This document shows positions 47,480-58,113 of a stretch of DNA of 64,000 bases, piece by piece. This stretch comes from JACKAF01 sp041391485 (lineage in GTDB: Bacteria > Bdellovibrionota > FAC87 > UBA2466 > JACKAF01): contig JAWKNY010000010.1 in the NCBI GenBank assembly GCA_041391485.1, forward strand, positions 38,726-102,725, written 5' to 3'. A program made the translations under genes and the position numbers. Positions within the stretch are counted from its first letter, which is position 1, and the number at the start of each line of letters is the position of its first letter. The notes beneath the pieces are model-generated. The model ran no database searches, was not told where the DNA came from, and saw only the letters and a list, made by a program, of their open reading frames with translations.

Positions 47480-48564
47480 TTAGGTGAGTTTTTTCAAAAG
47501 CCATTCGGCACCATACGGATAACCATGGGCCTTCCACGCTTTGGAAATGGGGATCCAGAGCAACAGAAAAACCAAGCCGATCAACAAGGCCTGATACGGT
47601 TCCATGCTCAGTTGGTAGTAGGTTGCCACCTCTCCTGCAAACGCCCCGGCGATCCACAATGGCCAAAGAATTAAAAAGTGATGCGCTATATATAAACTTA
47701 AGGACGAACGGCTCATGGAATCGAAATACTGAGGTAACTTCGCACCTCGCAAATCAAATACACGGTGAAAACACAGGAAAACGACGAGACATAAGCCAAA
47801 TGAGGAGAGTAGCCGGAAACTAGACAGAGGGTAGAACGAACCTTCTAAATCCCATTTCAAGGATTGCCAAGGTCCTCAAGAATCGGCCCGACCACTAGAA
47901 GCGCAAGCCCCACAAAAAGTAACACCCGTGACCACTTCCGTCCTTTTTCCTCAGAAGAGAAAAGACAACGCGCTACCAAGTAACCCGCTAGTGGAAAAGA
48001 TAACCAAGGGAAAATTGGGAAAAAACCCGTTACAAAAAACCCGATAAGATCATGGACACCGTCCCAGCGAGCGGCGTACTCAAAGCTCTCGTTGCGCCAG
48101 TAGGAATAAAAATCAGCGTACTGACGCAAGAAGGGTGCAGCCACCACGACCAGAAGCAAAAGCAAGAAGATAGCAGAAGACGGCAGTCTTCTTGCCAAAG
48201 CTAAAACAAAAATTGAAAATGCAATGAGCGTTAAAATATCCCAATCCAAAGCCCCATCAAACGACCAGGCCATTGAGGCAAAAACAATTCCTATGACAAA
48301 AATCCAAAAGGCTCGGCGAAGGTGGTGAGAAAAACCGTGTGCTCTGCCATCTGCCCAATGCTTCTTATCACTAAAGTAAAAACTCAAGCCCACCGTGAAG
48401 GTAAAAAACTGCGCGCCAAAGCTCCCATAGTGCCCACACAACGCAACGACTATCCAGGAATTCGGCTCGCGGTTTGCGGCCAGGTAAAGCACAAAGTGAC
48501 AAAGGAGCATCTTTACAATAGCCAACGCACGAAACGCATCAATAGATTGGACTCGCTTCTCCAT
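47480..48564 (-). CDS. DUF1624 / HGSNAT-like membrane acyltransferase, one frameshift
   Basis: Polytopic inner-membrane protein of about 365 residues with roughly ten hydrophobic helices. It opens with RVQSIDAFRALAIVKMLLCHF, the N-terminal signature of heparan-alpha-glucosaminide acetyltransferase-like (DUF1624) proteins. The frame breaks near 47857 (a lost base in CCTTGAAATGG); the continuation has YIAHHFLILWPLW. Such proteins transfer acyl groups to sugars across the membrane. Substrate unknown. Confidence 0.7.
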
Positions 48565-48643
48565 GCTTAAAGTATACGCCAAGTCCTTGAAGGACGTCGT
48601 GCCTGCTCAACGACAAGAAATGATGCGCAATACCGAGCCGCTT

Positions 48644-49551
48644 CTAGCCCGCGGCTACCTCGTTCACCAGCGACTGCCCCGATTCGAAATCGCGGATATT
48701 TGAAAGCGTGGTGCGAGCGATGTTCGTTAGAGCCTCACGGGTCAGGAAGCCTTGGTGAGAGGTAATCAAAACGTTGGGAAAAGTTAATAATCGCGCCAAT
48801 TGATCGTCCTGCAGGATGTGCTCGGAAAGATCCTGAAAAAAAACTGTCTCTTCCTCCTCGTAGACATCCAGACCCGCACCCCCCAAGTGCTCCGACTTTA
48901 AAGCCTGGATCAATGCTTTCGTGTCGATAAGAGCTCCTCGGCTAGTGTTGACTAGTACGACACCTTTTTTCATTCGGGAGAGTGCAGAGGCATCAATGAG
49001 ATGCCTGGTGTCTACCGTCAAGGGAACGTGTAGCGAGAGCACGTCAGAATTTCTAAGCACGCTGTCCAAATCCACGTACTCTACCCCGCGTCTTTCAAGA
49101 TCCGAGTCTATTTTGAGATCGTGAGCCACGACGCGGCAGCCAAATCCCAACAGGATCTGGCAAAAAACCCGCCCAATTCTCCCAGTTCCAATGACACCCA
49201 CGGTCTTCCCATACAGGTCGAAGCCTACCAACCCGTCCAAAGAAAAGTTCTGCTCTCTCACCCGATTGAACGCACGGTGTACCTTTCGGTCTAAGGCCAG
49301 CAATAGACACACCGCATGTTCGGCTACAGAATGCGGTGAGTATTCAGGTACTCGAACCACGCGAACCCCCAACTCACCCGCTGCCGCCAAGTCCACATGG
49401 TTAAACCAGCACTGCGTAAAGCAACCAGCCCACAATCTCCACGTTCGAGTTCGGTGAGGGTAACGCGGTTCAGTCGGTCGTTCGCAAAGGCACAGACCGC
49501 ACGAAAACCTTCGCCAAAACTGCCGTTTCCTCGGTTAGGCGAGAGCCTCAC
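48644..49551 (-). CDS. D-2-hydroxyacid dehydrogenase (D-lactate dehydrogenase-like), N-terminus frameshifted
   Basis: NAD-dependent oxidoreductase. The C-terminal 263 residues contain the Rossmann motif VIGTGRIGRVF, the SPHSVAEHAV substrate-domain hinge, active-site R in NTSRGAL and the acid/base pair region E in DVYEEEE and H in SHQGFLT, as in fermentative D-lactate dehydrogenases. The N-terminal domain (RLSPNRGNG to LVALRSAG) lies in another frame, with a break near 49405 at the LRSAG-NHVDL junction. The first strand continues upstream to about 49620 but is further shifted, so the start is not resolved. Confidence 0.83.
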
Positions 49552-49689
49552 GAAATGAATCTGTGATCAAAATCCTGGTTTGCCGGATTCAAACACTTGT
49601 CGTTCAAACCGGTGCGTCAAACATGGCAAAGTTCAAGGGCTACCTATGAACTCCTTCTAGAGTTCCTCTCGATAAAGCAAATAGCGACA

Positions 49690-50433
49690 CTAATGTTCGA
49701 AAAAGAACCACTTACGAACGCGGGAACCGTAGCTCAGACCAAACTTCCGCAGCCCCGCACGTTTCACCAAGGCAGCAACCTCGGAAGGAGAATCACTTAC
49801 AATAAAACGGTGCAGATCTCGGTCGGAGATAGTACCCATCGCCACCAAGCGCTTTTCCAGGAAATCAAAGCGGCGACCAGTGCTCCTTGCCCATGAGAAT
49901 CACGGAAAAACCTCTCACCTTGCCCGTCTGCACGAGGGTGGCAATTTCAAAGAGCTCTCGTCAAGCGGTTCCGCTACCCGGCAACGCCACAAGGAATACT
50001 TTGCTAGCACTGTGCGCTTGCGTATGAAGAAGCGACGAAACCCGCTAAAACGATCCAGATAATTCTTTGTTGTTCTTGCTCCTCCGGAAGGATAATACAG
50101 GTGCCCACCGAAAGACCACCCGCTTCTTTCGCGCCGCGATTACCGCTTCCATGAGCCCCGGCCTGCCAAATTCGTAATGACTGTGAAGCCAGATCGAGCA
50201 AGTTCAGGCACCGTGTTTTTGGCCATCTCATAGTACAGAGTTCCATCGGCCAGCCTGGCCGAGCCGAACAGCCAGTGACGCCAGGGCCAACAAATGTAAT
50301 TTTCTAAAGTCCGCAGCAGTTCTAAAAAATCCGACGGCCTGCAGAACTCCTTCCACTGAGTCTGAGCGCCTCGTAGGAAGAGTCGTTCGCTCTGCACTTC
50401 TTTTCGTCTCGCGGTAAGTTGCTTAGGTGTCAT
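49690..50433 (-). pseudogene. LOG-family (lysine decarboxylase-like) protein, several frameshifts
   Basis: Starts MTPKQLTARRKEVQ at 50433. Family landmarks occur in order across frames: LFGSARLADGTLYYEMA, FTVITG followed by a glycine-rich turn and MEAVIAARKE-like helix, IILPEEQEQQ, VFLVALPGSGTA (the PGGxGTxxE motif, shifted), ELFEIATLVQTGK and FLEKRLVAMGTI, ending at TAG 49690. At least four indels are required. LOG proteins are nucleoside 5'-monophosphate phosphoribohydrolases; many bacterial ones have unknown targets. Likely one intact gene in the organism, given the complete motif order. Confidence 0.6.
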
Positions 50434-50498
50434 AGGTCTTAAACAGATAATACAATCCATGCGAATTATTCAGCAAGGGACCCAAAATCCGAGCTATC

Positions 50499-51400
50499 AT
50501 GAACCCCGTGCTGGCACCGCTTCCATCTCGACTCAATGCCGTTTTAAATGGCCTGGTTGGCGATAAAGCTGGAATCCCAAAACAACCGCCTGCTATCCAG
50601 ATGTCTTTTCGACATAAAGGTAAGACATCGAGGTTAAAGATCTGGATATTCGAGAGCGCGATTGGGTTATTTATGTGGCACGGCCTGATGGCGGACGAGG
50701 CCATCTGGAAAGGGTTTGCCCCAAAGCTGAGCAAACGTTACTCCGTTCTCCACATCCGGTACAACACCGGCCGACACATCTCTGAAAATGGAAAATCGTT
50801 TTGTGCGCTCATGAACGAGCTCGTGCGCCGGCACTCTCCCCGCAAGATCGTTCTCATCGGACACTCGATGGGGGGGCTCGTCATCCGAAGCGCCTGCCAC
50901 TACGGAAAACTTCAAGCAGTAGCTGGGTCAAAAAAGTGAAGACGATATTCCTGATAGCCGTTCCCAACTACGGGCAGCGCTGGCCCAACTCAATCATATT
51001 TCGGTCATTACTCTGAAACCCCTGTCCCGCTTTTATGTGGCTTACGTGGGACACGTTGGCGCACTCATCGAGCAAAGAAGCAATGGCATCAAGGATCTCC
51101 GTCACGGCGCGATGGTGGATGAGGATTTGAAGTACGGCGAACCTGCAATCTTTTTAGTTTTCGACAAGCGCACACCGGTGCCACCGCTTCCCGGCGCATT
51201 ACCACATCCTGGTAGGCAATCTCTCCAAGGAGGAGGACTCACTGATGGCGAGGTACTGGCGATGGCTCATGACTCCCGCGAGTGCTAATGCAGAGACTCT
51301 GATTCGCGCCTCAACGGTTAAGATTTTCCCTCAACGTAAGCAACAATTCGATCCTGAAGATAAAAAAGTCCACCAGTACGTCCACAAACAAGCCATTTAA
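50499..51400 (+). pseudogene. Alpha/beta hydrolase (lipase/esterase-like), several frameshifts
   Basis: ATG 50499 leads into a hydrolase whose oxyanion region is MWHGLMADEAIW and whose nucleophile elbow is GHSMGG (in IVLIGHSMGGLV, near residue 122). The frame breaks near 50925 to VKTIFLIAVPNYG, again near 50985 to LKPLSRFYVAYVGH, and again near 51195 to HYHILVGNLSKEED. The last open frame ends HKQAI at TAA 51398-51400. Rebuilt length is about 295 residues. Resembles triacylglycerol lipase or PGAP1-like esterases. Cytoplasmic, no signal peptide seen. Confidence 0.6.
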
Positions 51401-51442
51401 TTTGGTCTCTCAAGGTTAGACCGGCGTTGTCGTCGTTTTGAC

Positions 51443-52093
51443 TTACTTGACTTGTTTCACTGCTAAGATCCTTAGCCGCATCCTCTTTAGCCGCTTCGGT
51501 ACTTTCCTCAGCGGCGCCCTTAGTCTCGGCAGCATCCTGTGTTTCCGGTTTCTTGAACTTTGATAGACTTTGCCTTCGGTTGGCTCAGAACCATTTCCCG
51601 ATCCCAAAGCTTCTGCAAAACGCTTATTTAGGCGGAGCTGGATAAAACAGGAATAGTTCACGTAGTCGCTACCGCTATCCACAGAGACGTAACGATAGCA
51701 AAAATACTGCCACTGGGGCTAGAAGGCATTCCAATATGATTTCAGATCCAATAAAAATTGGGGTCCGAATACGTTTGGAGTAAAGGCTTTCAAGCCTTTT
51801 GATAGAGATCCTTTGCCGACAATCCTGCACGCAGTGAATCGTCACAAATTCCGAGTTAAACGTCGTCTTGCCCGAATCCGCGTGGTATCCAGGCCTGACC
51901 TGAAGGCGCGGGCGAGTTGTGTGTTGGACACGTTCTCACGCAAGCACGTGTCCAAGCTCCTCAAGCAGATCGGCGTTCTGAAGTTTCTCGGCTTCCTTGT
52001 CTACTTCGCCCGCGGCCTTTTCTGCGGAGCCGGTGGAAACTGAAACACAAAGCACCAGAAGAACACCCACAAACATCTTTTGAACTCGGACAT
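51443..52093 (-). pseudogene. Hypothetical exported protein, several frameshifts
   Basis: GGAGGTGACT immediately before ATG 52093 is a strong ribosome-binding site. The chain begins MSEFKR, then after a shift continues as a signal peptide (MFVGVLLVLCVSVSTGSA) and a Glu/Ala-rich helix (KAAGEVDKEAEKLQN). Later segments in other frames include YVSVDSGSDYVNYSCFIQLRLNK and a Lys/Glu/Ala-rich tail (DAAETKGAAEESTEA). Frame changes are too many to rebuild reliably, and the true stop is uncertain. No family recognised. Confidence 0.45.
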
Positions 52094-52210
52094 AGTCACC
52101 TCCATGCCCTCCAGTTATCCAGGGTTTTGCACGGCGTCAACGGCGCGTCGCTTGATTCGGACGCAGGATTCAGACTGGCAGCGGCACTGCAGCCTTCTCA
52201 CCGACAAAAA

Positions 52211-52557
52211 CTAGATTGTGGTGTTCCGCAATAGACTGCAGGCATCCGCTCGCTGTTTTGCGTGCGTCTTGTGGTGCTTCACCCTATCTTTGTGACGCTT
52301 TAACTGGCGCCTTAGCTGGCCATTTGGTTCACAGCCCCATAAAGGCTGGGGGCCTTTACTTCCGCGTGCAGATCGGTGCCGTAAGCACCCAGCACATCAC
52401 AATGAGCCACACTGTCGCGCCGTCTTCTTGAGAAGGTGACGTGAATCATTGGGGCTTTTTTTGTGAACTTTCCTACGACTCCTAGAAGCTTGTCTTCGGT
52501 GTACTGGCAAAGAGCCGGTGATGGATCGAGTTGATGAAATGCAAAACGTATAGACAT
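52211..52557 (-). CDS. hpf: Ribosome hibernation-promoting factor / RaiA family, one frameshift
   Basis: Small protein that binds the 30S subunit in stationary phase and blocks translation. AAGGGGG precedes ATG 52557. The beta-alpha-beta-beta-beta-alpha pattern is visible: FHQLDPSPALCQYTEDKLLG, MIHVTFSRRR, LGAYGTDLHAEV and YGAVNQMA. The frame breaks near 52317, and the basic C-terminal helix LRRQLKRHKDRVKHHK follows in the next frame to TAG 52211. Rebuilt length of about 115 residues is a short-form HPF without the dimerising C-terminal domain. Not next to rpoN here. Confidence 0.75.
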
Positions 52558-53042
52558 GAGTTTCCCCCTTCTTGCTCGTGATTAACGTTGCTTGATGTTC
52601 GGTGTTTTTCCGATTCGGAGAAGTTTGGGAAGAAAACCGGTGTTACCCAGATTTCTTCCCAAACCTTTAACTTTCGCGTTTTAGCGATCCAGTCAGGCAC
52701 TACTAATTGGAGGAGCAACATGTGTGCCAGTCCGCGGTGTTGTTTTTCGTGCCTGACGCAACTACGGGTGCGAACCGGATGGAGACAGGATGTAACGAAA
52801 TGGGACGAAGTAAGGAGATTTGGATAAGTTGTTTAAGTAATTTAAGAAAATGTTTCCCGCCCATGTCGTACCTCTCTCCGAAGCGTCTCAATGCCGCCTC
52901 TATACTGAAGGACGGCAGGATGTACTGATTTGTTCCAAAATTATTTCATTCTGTTTCAAGTTGACCCTCATAGGTCGGGAAATACATGGCACCGCTCTTG
53001 CTTATTAGGGGAGCGAACACCAAAAAAAAGGAGGCAAAGGTT
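52558..53042. other. 485-base gap with an inverted repeat, no supported gene
   Basis: Open frames here lack ribosome-binding sites and motifs. The only clear structure is the hairpin at 52623-52664. The gap lies between divergent hpf and the 53043 gene, so it should contain both promoters. Confidence 0.5.
52623..52664. repeat. Perfect 13-bp inverted repeat upstream of hpf
   Basis: GTTTGGGAAGAAA (52623-52635) is mirrored by TTTCTTCCCAAAC (52652-52664) around a 16-base loop. It lacks a T run, so a simple terminator is unlikely. It sits 66 bases upstream of the hpf start and could be an operator, an RNA hairpin in the hpf leader, or part of a small RNA. Confidence 0.6.
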
Positions 53043-53285
53043 ATGGCTATCAATTCAGGAAATGCGGCCGTTTACTCATGGGAGTGTATTGGTTTGGATG
53101 CGGACGAGCGCCAACTCGCCGAGGACATCATCGAGAAGGGTCCTACCGCATCCGTTAAGCGTCTGGATCGCAGAGATAGACAGCGCAACGCCCACGACAT
53201 GCGGGAGGAAGGCTACGATCTCTATGCGGCTCACGACAGTCACCGGTGGAGTCCGGTCACGCATTATTTAGAACCGTACTTGTAG
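53043..53285 (+). CDS. Small conserved-looking cytoplasmic protein (80 residues)
   Basis: GGAGG nine bases upstream fixes ATG 53043. The 80-residue protein is hydrophilic, with Asp/Arg-rich helices (LDRRDRQRNAHDM) and a C-terminal HRWSPVTHYLEPYL segment rich in aromatics. No signal peptide or membrane helix. Good start signal and composition support a real gene, but I recognise no family. Confidence 0.55.
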   Translation: MAINSGNAAVYSWECIGLDADERQLAEDIIEKGPTASVKRLDRRDRQRNAHDMREEGYDLYAAHDSHRWSPVTHYLEPYL

Positions 53286-53398
53286 TCCTTAATTATTCGT
53301 CGTTGAACGGCGAAGCGGCATCTCACGCCCTGCTCCTAAATATGGTTGATCTCCGACCGGATTCATTTATTATGGGGCGCTTCTATTGGATTTCATGG

Positions 53399-53472
53399 GC
53401 GCCCGTAGCTCAGCTGGATAGAGCGGCAGACTACGAATCTGTAGGTCGGAGGTTCGACTCCTTCCGGGCGCG
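53399..53472 (+). tRNA. tRNA-Arg (anticodon ACG)
   Basis: Acceptor GCGCCCG pairs with CGGGCGC; discriminator G at 53472. The anticodon loop CTACGAA gives ACG, the precursor of ICG that needs TadA deamination to read CGU/CGC/CGA. The tadA gene lies at 61946 in this window. T arm GGAGGTTCGACTCCTTC is normal. CCA is not encoded. Confidence 0.97.
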
Positions 53473-53617
53473 CATTTCCCTCCTTATCACTGAAAAATAG
53501 TGACAATTCTTGCGTCTTGACACAGCGCTCCAAAACCCTTAAAACACGGTTTCATAAATTTTCTCTCGTTAGAAGCAGTTATTTGTAATTCTGGGCCGAC
53601 TTATTTGGAGGAAACAC

Positions 53618-54938
53618 ATGAAGTTTCAGTTGGTTATGGGCGTCCTTGTCCTGAGCATTATTCTTTCAGCCTGCGCCAAGAAGCGCCCGCTTCCCCCCCG
53701 GGGCAAGCGGATCGGGACCGTAACGGTCAGTGAGGATTTCCGTAACTATATGGTCGGACGCGAAATTGCCCCCGACCACTGCCTGATGCTCGTAGAGATG
53801 ACGGACAGCAAAGACGTGGTGCTCGAAATCTCCGCTCCTGGCTGCCCGGACAACAACGCCATCGTGGCCTCGCCCATCGCCTCTCTAAAACTGTGGAGCG
53901 GCTGGATTCAGGTCGGTGACGAATACTCTACTCTCCTTATGGCCGGTGACTCCTCCATCTCGGCCGAGAACGTGCCTGTAGGCGTGATTACGGATATCGC
54001 CGATCAAACAGACGAAGAAGATTTGATGCGTTTGGATTCGCTCTGCGTAGGCAAAAGCTTCATGCGCATGGATCTCTCCCAGAACTGCCACATCGAAGTC
54101 AAAAACGACATGATGATTTCCAAAGTCGCGATCAACAAAGGCAACACGCTTCAGTCCATCCTCTTGGCCCGTGCCAATGGAACAGACGATGCGGTAGTCG
54201 CCGTCGCCAAGCGAGTGACCACGCTGGATGGCAAACTCGACACCATCAAAACCGATCTTGAGAACTCGATCAAGGAATTGAACGACAAGACGGAAAGAGG
54301 CTTTAAGGACGTGGGTGACAAACTCACCGCCATGGAAAAGGATTTTCAGAAAAAGCTGAACGCGCTTGAGAAATCGGTAAAAGACGACGCGGCGAAAGAG
54401 CGCGCGGCCCTTGAAACCAAGATTCTCAACGACGTCCAAACCAAGCTTGATGATCTCGCCAAACCCTGCGCAAGGAAAACAAAGACGGTGAAGCCGCTGT
54501 CGTGGAGTCCGTGACAAAGGACTTTGGCAAGAAGATGGACGATCTGAAAGCGCTCATCGCTAAAGACATGGACAAGAAGCTGGAAGAACTCAAAAAGAAA
54601 GCTTCGGATGATGACAAAGCGACCATTGAAGCGCTCAGAAAGAAAACCAGACCAAGATTGCGGCCGCTATCGAAGCTGCCAAGAAGGACCTCGATAAGAC
54701 TCTAGAGACCCTCTCCAAGAAGGTAGACACCAAGGGAATGGAAGTAGACAAGATCAAGGATGAGGTGTCGAAACAGCTTGATGCGTCTTCCAAGGCCCAA
54801 GACAAGAAAATTGAAGCGGCTAAGAAAACGATCAAGGAATCTACAGATGAGGCTCAAAAAGCAACTCGACGAACTTAAAAGAAGATCGACGAGAGCGAAG
54901 AGGGATCGGCTGAAGAACCGTCCTCCTCGGAAGAGTAA
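53618..54938 (+). CDS. Coiled-coil lipoprotein, C-terminus frameshifted
   Basis: Signal peptide with lipobox LSAC (cysteine 19) anchors it to a membrane. Residues 20-170 form a globular domain with three or more cysteines. From about residue 190 the chain is a long coiled coil rich in Lys, Glu, Asp and Leu, with repeating DKKL/DDLK patterns. The frame breaks near 54468 and about four times more, but the coiled-coil pattern resumes in each new frame and ends with a Glu/Ser-rich tail at TAA 54936. Rebuilt length is about 440 residues. Followed by the 54970 lipoprotein, probably in one operon. Function unknown; a periplasmic spacer is possible. Confidence 0.65.
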
Positions 54939-54969
54939 TCAACAACGTAGCTTTAAGAGGAGCACTGTT

Positions 54970-56074
54970 ATGAAAGAATTCAGTCACTCAAATCTTGGCC
55001 ATCCTAATGTTGGTACCGGCTCTCTCCTTCTGGACCGCTTGCACGCGCTCCAAAAACGAAGAGCCCAAAGCCGAAACCCCTGTCGCAGAGATGACGACAC
55101 CGGAAGAACAGCCGACGGAACCTAGTGAGTCCGCCCCGGTTGTCACGGCGGAAGCTCCCACTGCTGAACCGGCAGTTGAAGCCCCCGTCTTGAAGCCCGC
55201 GAAAAAGAGCCCGGTCGTCGTGCGACGCCCGAGCCCTTTGGTCCCGGCACCGGTGGTAGCGTCAACGCCGAAGAAACTTCAATTCGCGCCCATGCCCATC
55301 GTCGGCAAAAGCTCGATGGAAACTTCGGTACCTAAAACGGGCCTGTCCTTTTACATTGGCGCTGGTCATAAGTTTGGTACGCAGATCGCAGACCGCACCT
55401 TTACGGAGATGGAGCTGCAAGCCAGCTACCTCTTTGAGAATGGCGCGGAAGTCGGCGTCCTCCAAACCGCGAAAAAGCTTTACGACATTGCTCCCGTTGG
55501 TGAGAAAGAGCTGCTCCTGGACGATACCGTGTTGTTTTGGCGCTCAAACGCCATGAACGGCCCTCTGGGAACGAGCCTAAAAGTAACGGCCGGAGTCACG
55601 CTTCCCGTTTCGGAACAGTCCGGAGATCGCCAGACGATCACCCGTCCCAGCATTGCTCTGACGGCAAGCAAACAGGTCACTGACAAGTTGGAAATCTCTG
55701 TCACTCCCTATGTGCAGTACCACTTCAACCGTTTTGTCTCGGGTCCTGACCGCGTACCGTCCCCTCTAGTCGCGGTAGGTGCCATCACCAAAGCGGAGTT
55801 CCAGGTCGTACCCAACGCCATCAAGCTTGTGGGCTGGGATCGTATTGGCGGACAATTCTACGAGCAGTTTGATGACCGCTCGGTAGCCCCGCCGGCGTCC
55901 ACGCTTTCGAACTTCGGTGCGTATTTGGATTTCCTCATCTCGGACAGCTTGTCTCTACAGGCCGGCTGGCTTCGCGGAAATTCATTGCCGAACGACGGCT
56001 TGAATACGGGGAACCAGAACTTCTACGATCCGGAGAGCCACCGGTTCTACGCGTCGATAGGAATTCGCTTCTAG
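54970..56074 (+). CDS. Lipoprotein/outer-membrane protein with barrel-like C-terminus, one frameshift at start
   Basis: ATG 54970 followed by an indel in GAAAGAATTC reads MKNSVTQILAILMLVPA, then lipobox WTAC and a mature N-terminus. Without repair, the first start is TTG 54995. A Pro/Ala/Glu-rich linker (about 20-100) leads to a domain of amphipathic strands (LSFYIGAGHKFG, ASYLFENGAEVGV, LQAGWLRGNS) ending in HRFYASIGIRF, with a C-terminal phenylalanine as in outer-membrane barrels. The union of a lipobox and barrel-like end is odd. No family recognised. Confidence 0.65.
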
Positions 56075-56133
56075 CAACAGTTTCGCGTTTGCGGGCACTT
56101 GAATTCCAAAGCTAGCTGCCGTACGCCTTCTTT

Positions 56134-56757
56134 ATGAAGCGCAGATCCCTATTGCTGTTGGCTTTCCTGTGTTGGACGAACGCGCTGTTTGGCGCGAGTT
56201 ATCACGCCCTTTTCTTTTCTTATGAAGGGGCGAACAAGAACTTGCCCCGCAAGTCCCACACCTTTGCAACTTTTGTGAAGGTGGAGCAGAGGCGGGCCAG
56301 TTTCGATGTGGAATCTGTTACCATCAGCTGGGGCCCAAGCAATCAAAAGGTACGGGCCCTACGCCGTAGAGCCCAGGAGGGCGTCAACTCCAGCTTAATC
56401 TCTACCGTCAATGATGCGCTACGTACCGGGTTCCTATTGGATTCGTGGGGACCTTACGAAATCTCCAAAGAAATTTACGATCGTGCCGTAATACAGGAAG
56501 GGCGATTGAAGGCCGGTAAGATTGGCTACAAGGTGCTCGACGAAAAATTTCGTCCCTTCGCGCTCAACTGCATCCATGCCGTCAGCGATATTTTTGGTCA
56601 CCTCGAAACGGGAACTCTGCGGGGTAGCGACGCGACCAAGAAAGTGGTGAACACCTTCAAGCAAACCCGGCAGCTGGGTGCACGAAACACCGCCCCGTTA
56701 GATCTTTTTTCGGCGCTGGACATTGAAAACGTTCGGTTTAGGAAGCACGATCGGTAG
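56134..56757 (+). CDS. Conserved secreted protein of unknown function (HTFATFV / NCIHA type)
   Basis: The 207-residue protein has a signal peptide (LLLLAFLCWTNALFGA). Three motifs stand out: SHTFATFVKV near 41-50, ISWGP near 66-70 and NCIHAVSDIF near 150-159. I associate this trio with an uncharacterised family seen in Planctomycetes and other bacteria. The Cys and two His suggest a cysteine-hydrolase-like site, which is inference. Its last bases overlap the convergent NDH-2 gene. Confidence 0.6.
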   Translation: MKRRSLLLLAFLCWTNALFGASYHALFFSYEGANKNLPRKSHTFATFVKVEQRRASFDVESVTISWGPSNQKVRALRRRAQEGVNSSLISTVNDALRTGFLLDSWGPYEISKEIYDRAVIQEGRLKAGKIGYKVLDEKFRPFALNCIHAVSDIFGHLETGTLRGSDATKKVVNTFKQTRQLGARNTAPLDLFSALDIENVRFRKHDR

Positions 56758-58009
56758 TAGATTCTACCTTCACGTCAGAAATCACTCGACGTCCCCGGTG
56801 AAAAGTTAAGTAATACCAAATCCACTGAGTCATCACGAGAATCCGATTCTTAAAGTCGATCAGATAAAAAATATGCACCACGACCCAAATCCACCAAGCC
56901 AATAGACCCGCGAGGCGGACACCCAAGAAGATCCGCAACGGCAAAACGGCGGCCAACCGTGGCTAGACTTCCTTTATCGATGTATTGAAAAGCAGGAGAA
57001 ACTTTCCCGCTAAACGTGCTTTAAGGACGCGCCCGACGTGCTGTCCTTGCTGCTTCGCGGCGGGTGCAACGGCGGGCAAGGGTTTTCCCGATTTGTCGAC
57101 GACATAAGCGGCATCGCCCACCACAAATACGCTCGGATCCCCCACTAGACTCAAGTCGGACCCACCTTGACGCGTCCCGAGCGATCCATCTCCGCGCCAA
57201 GGCCCGTGGCAATTGAGTTGGCGCGAACCCCCAACAGCCCAAAAAACAGTCCCCGCATCGATTCGCCTGCCGCCCAAAGGTGACGCCGTTCGCATCGATG
57301 GCTTCCACCGGAGTTCCCGTGATCACCTTCACCCTAACTTATGAAGTGCCTGCTGCGCCTTTTCAGAAAGTTTTTCGGAGAATGGGGCGAGGAATTCGAG
57401 GCCCGGCCTCGACCAGAAGAATTTCGGCGGAAGCGGGATCGAAGTTACGAAACTCGCCACGTATCGCTTTGTGGGACAGCTCGGCCAAGGCCCCAGCCAG
57501 CTCAACGCCGGTGGGTCCCGCCCCAACGATGACAAAGGTCAGAAGACGCCTGCGTCGGGCGCTGTCTGTTTCAAATTCAGCCGCTTCAAAAGCCCGCAGG
57601 ACCTGATCGCGCATGCGAGTCGCATCCTCGATAGCTTTTTAGCGAAGGCGCGCTATCCTTCCACGCTTCGTTTCCGAAGTAGTTGTATTCGATCCCGTGG
57701 CGACCACGAGTACGTCGTGGGAACTTGCCCCGCACTGGTTTGCACGAGCTTTTGCTTGCGATCCACGCCCTTGATTTCCGCTTGCAGAACTTTCACGTTT
57801 TGCTGTCGGCGAAAGACATGGCGGATGGGTACGGCGATATCCTCGGGAGAGAGTCCACCCGTAGCCACCTGGTAGAGTAGAGGTTGAAAAAGATGGTGGT
57901 TCTGCCTATCGACGATCAGGATTTCCACGTCGGCATTCTTGAGGCCCTTGCTACCGCCAACCCCGCAAAGCCACCGCCCAAAATTACGATTCGCTCGGCC
58001 ATTGGACAC
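56738..58009 (-). CDS. ndh: Type II NADH dehydrogenase (NDH-2), several frameshifts
   Basis: FAD-dependent, non-proton-pumping NADH:quinone oxidoreductase on the inner face of the cytoplasmic membrane. Motifs in order across frames: the N-terminal FAD glycine motif (partly lost near 57970), FQPLLYQVATGGLSPEDIA, FVIVGAGPTGVELAGALAELS (NADH site), VFWAVG, VFVVGDAA (FAD), VAPAAKQQGQHVG and the membrane-binding C-terminus AWWIWVVVHIFYLI with LTFHRGRRVIS. Breaks lie near 57960, 57700, 57620, 57340, 57220 and 56960. Rebuilt length about 420 residues. Confidence 0.78.
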
Positions 58010-58113
58010 CTATCTTGCTTCCAGTATGGCATACTCCGCAAGTTCCTTCATCTCCACCCCGGTTTGCCATCTGCGCTCGCTTTCGATAGGCCTAGTACCC
58101 AAGGAGGAAACAA

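Noticed and set aside
48600..53000. Possible genomic island or prophage remnant because of many broken genes
   Set aside because: No integrase, transposase, phage gene or attachment repeat is visible. The genes are ordinary chromosomal families whose motifs stay in order across frames, which fits sequencing indels.
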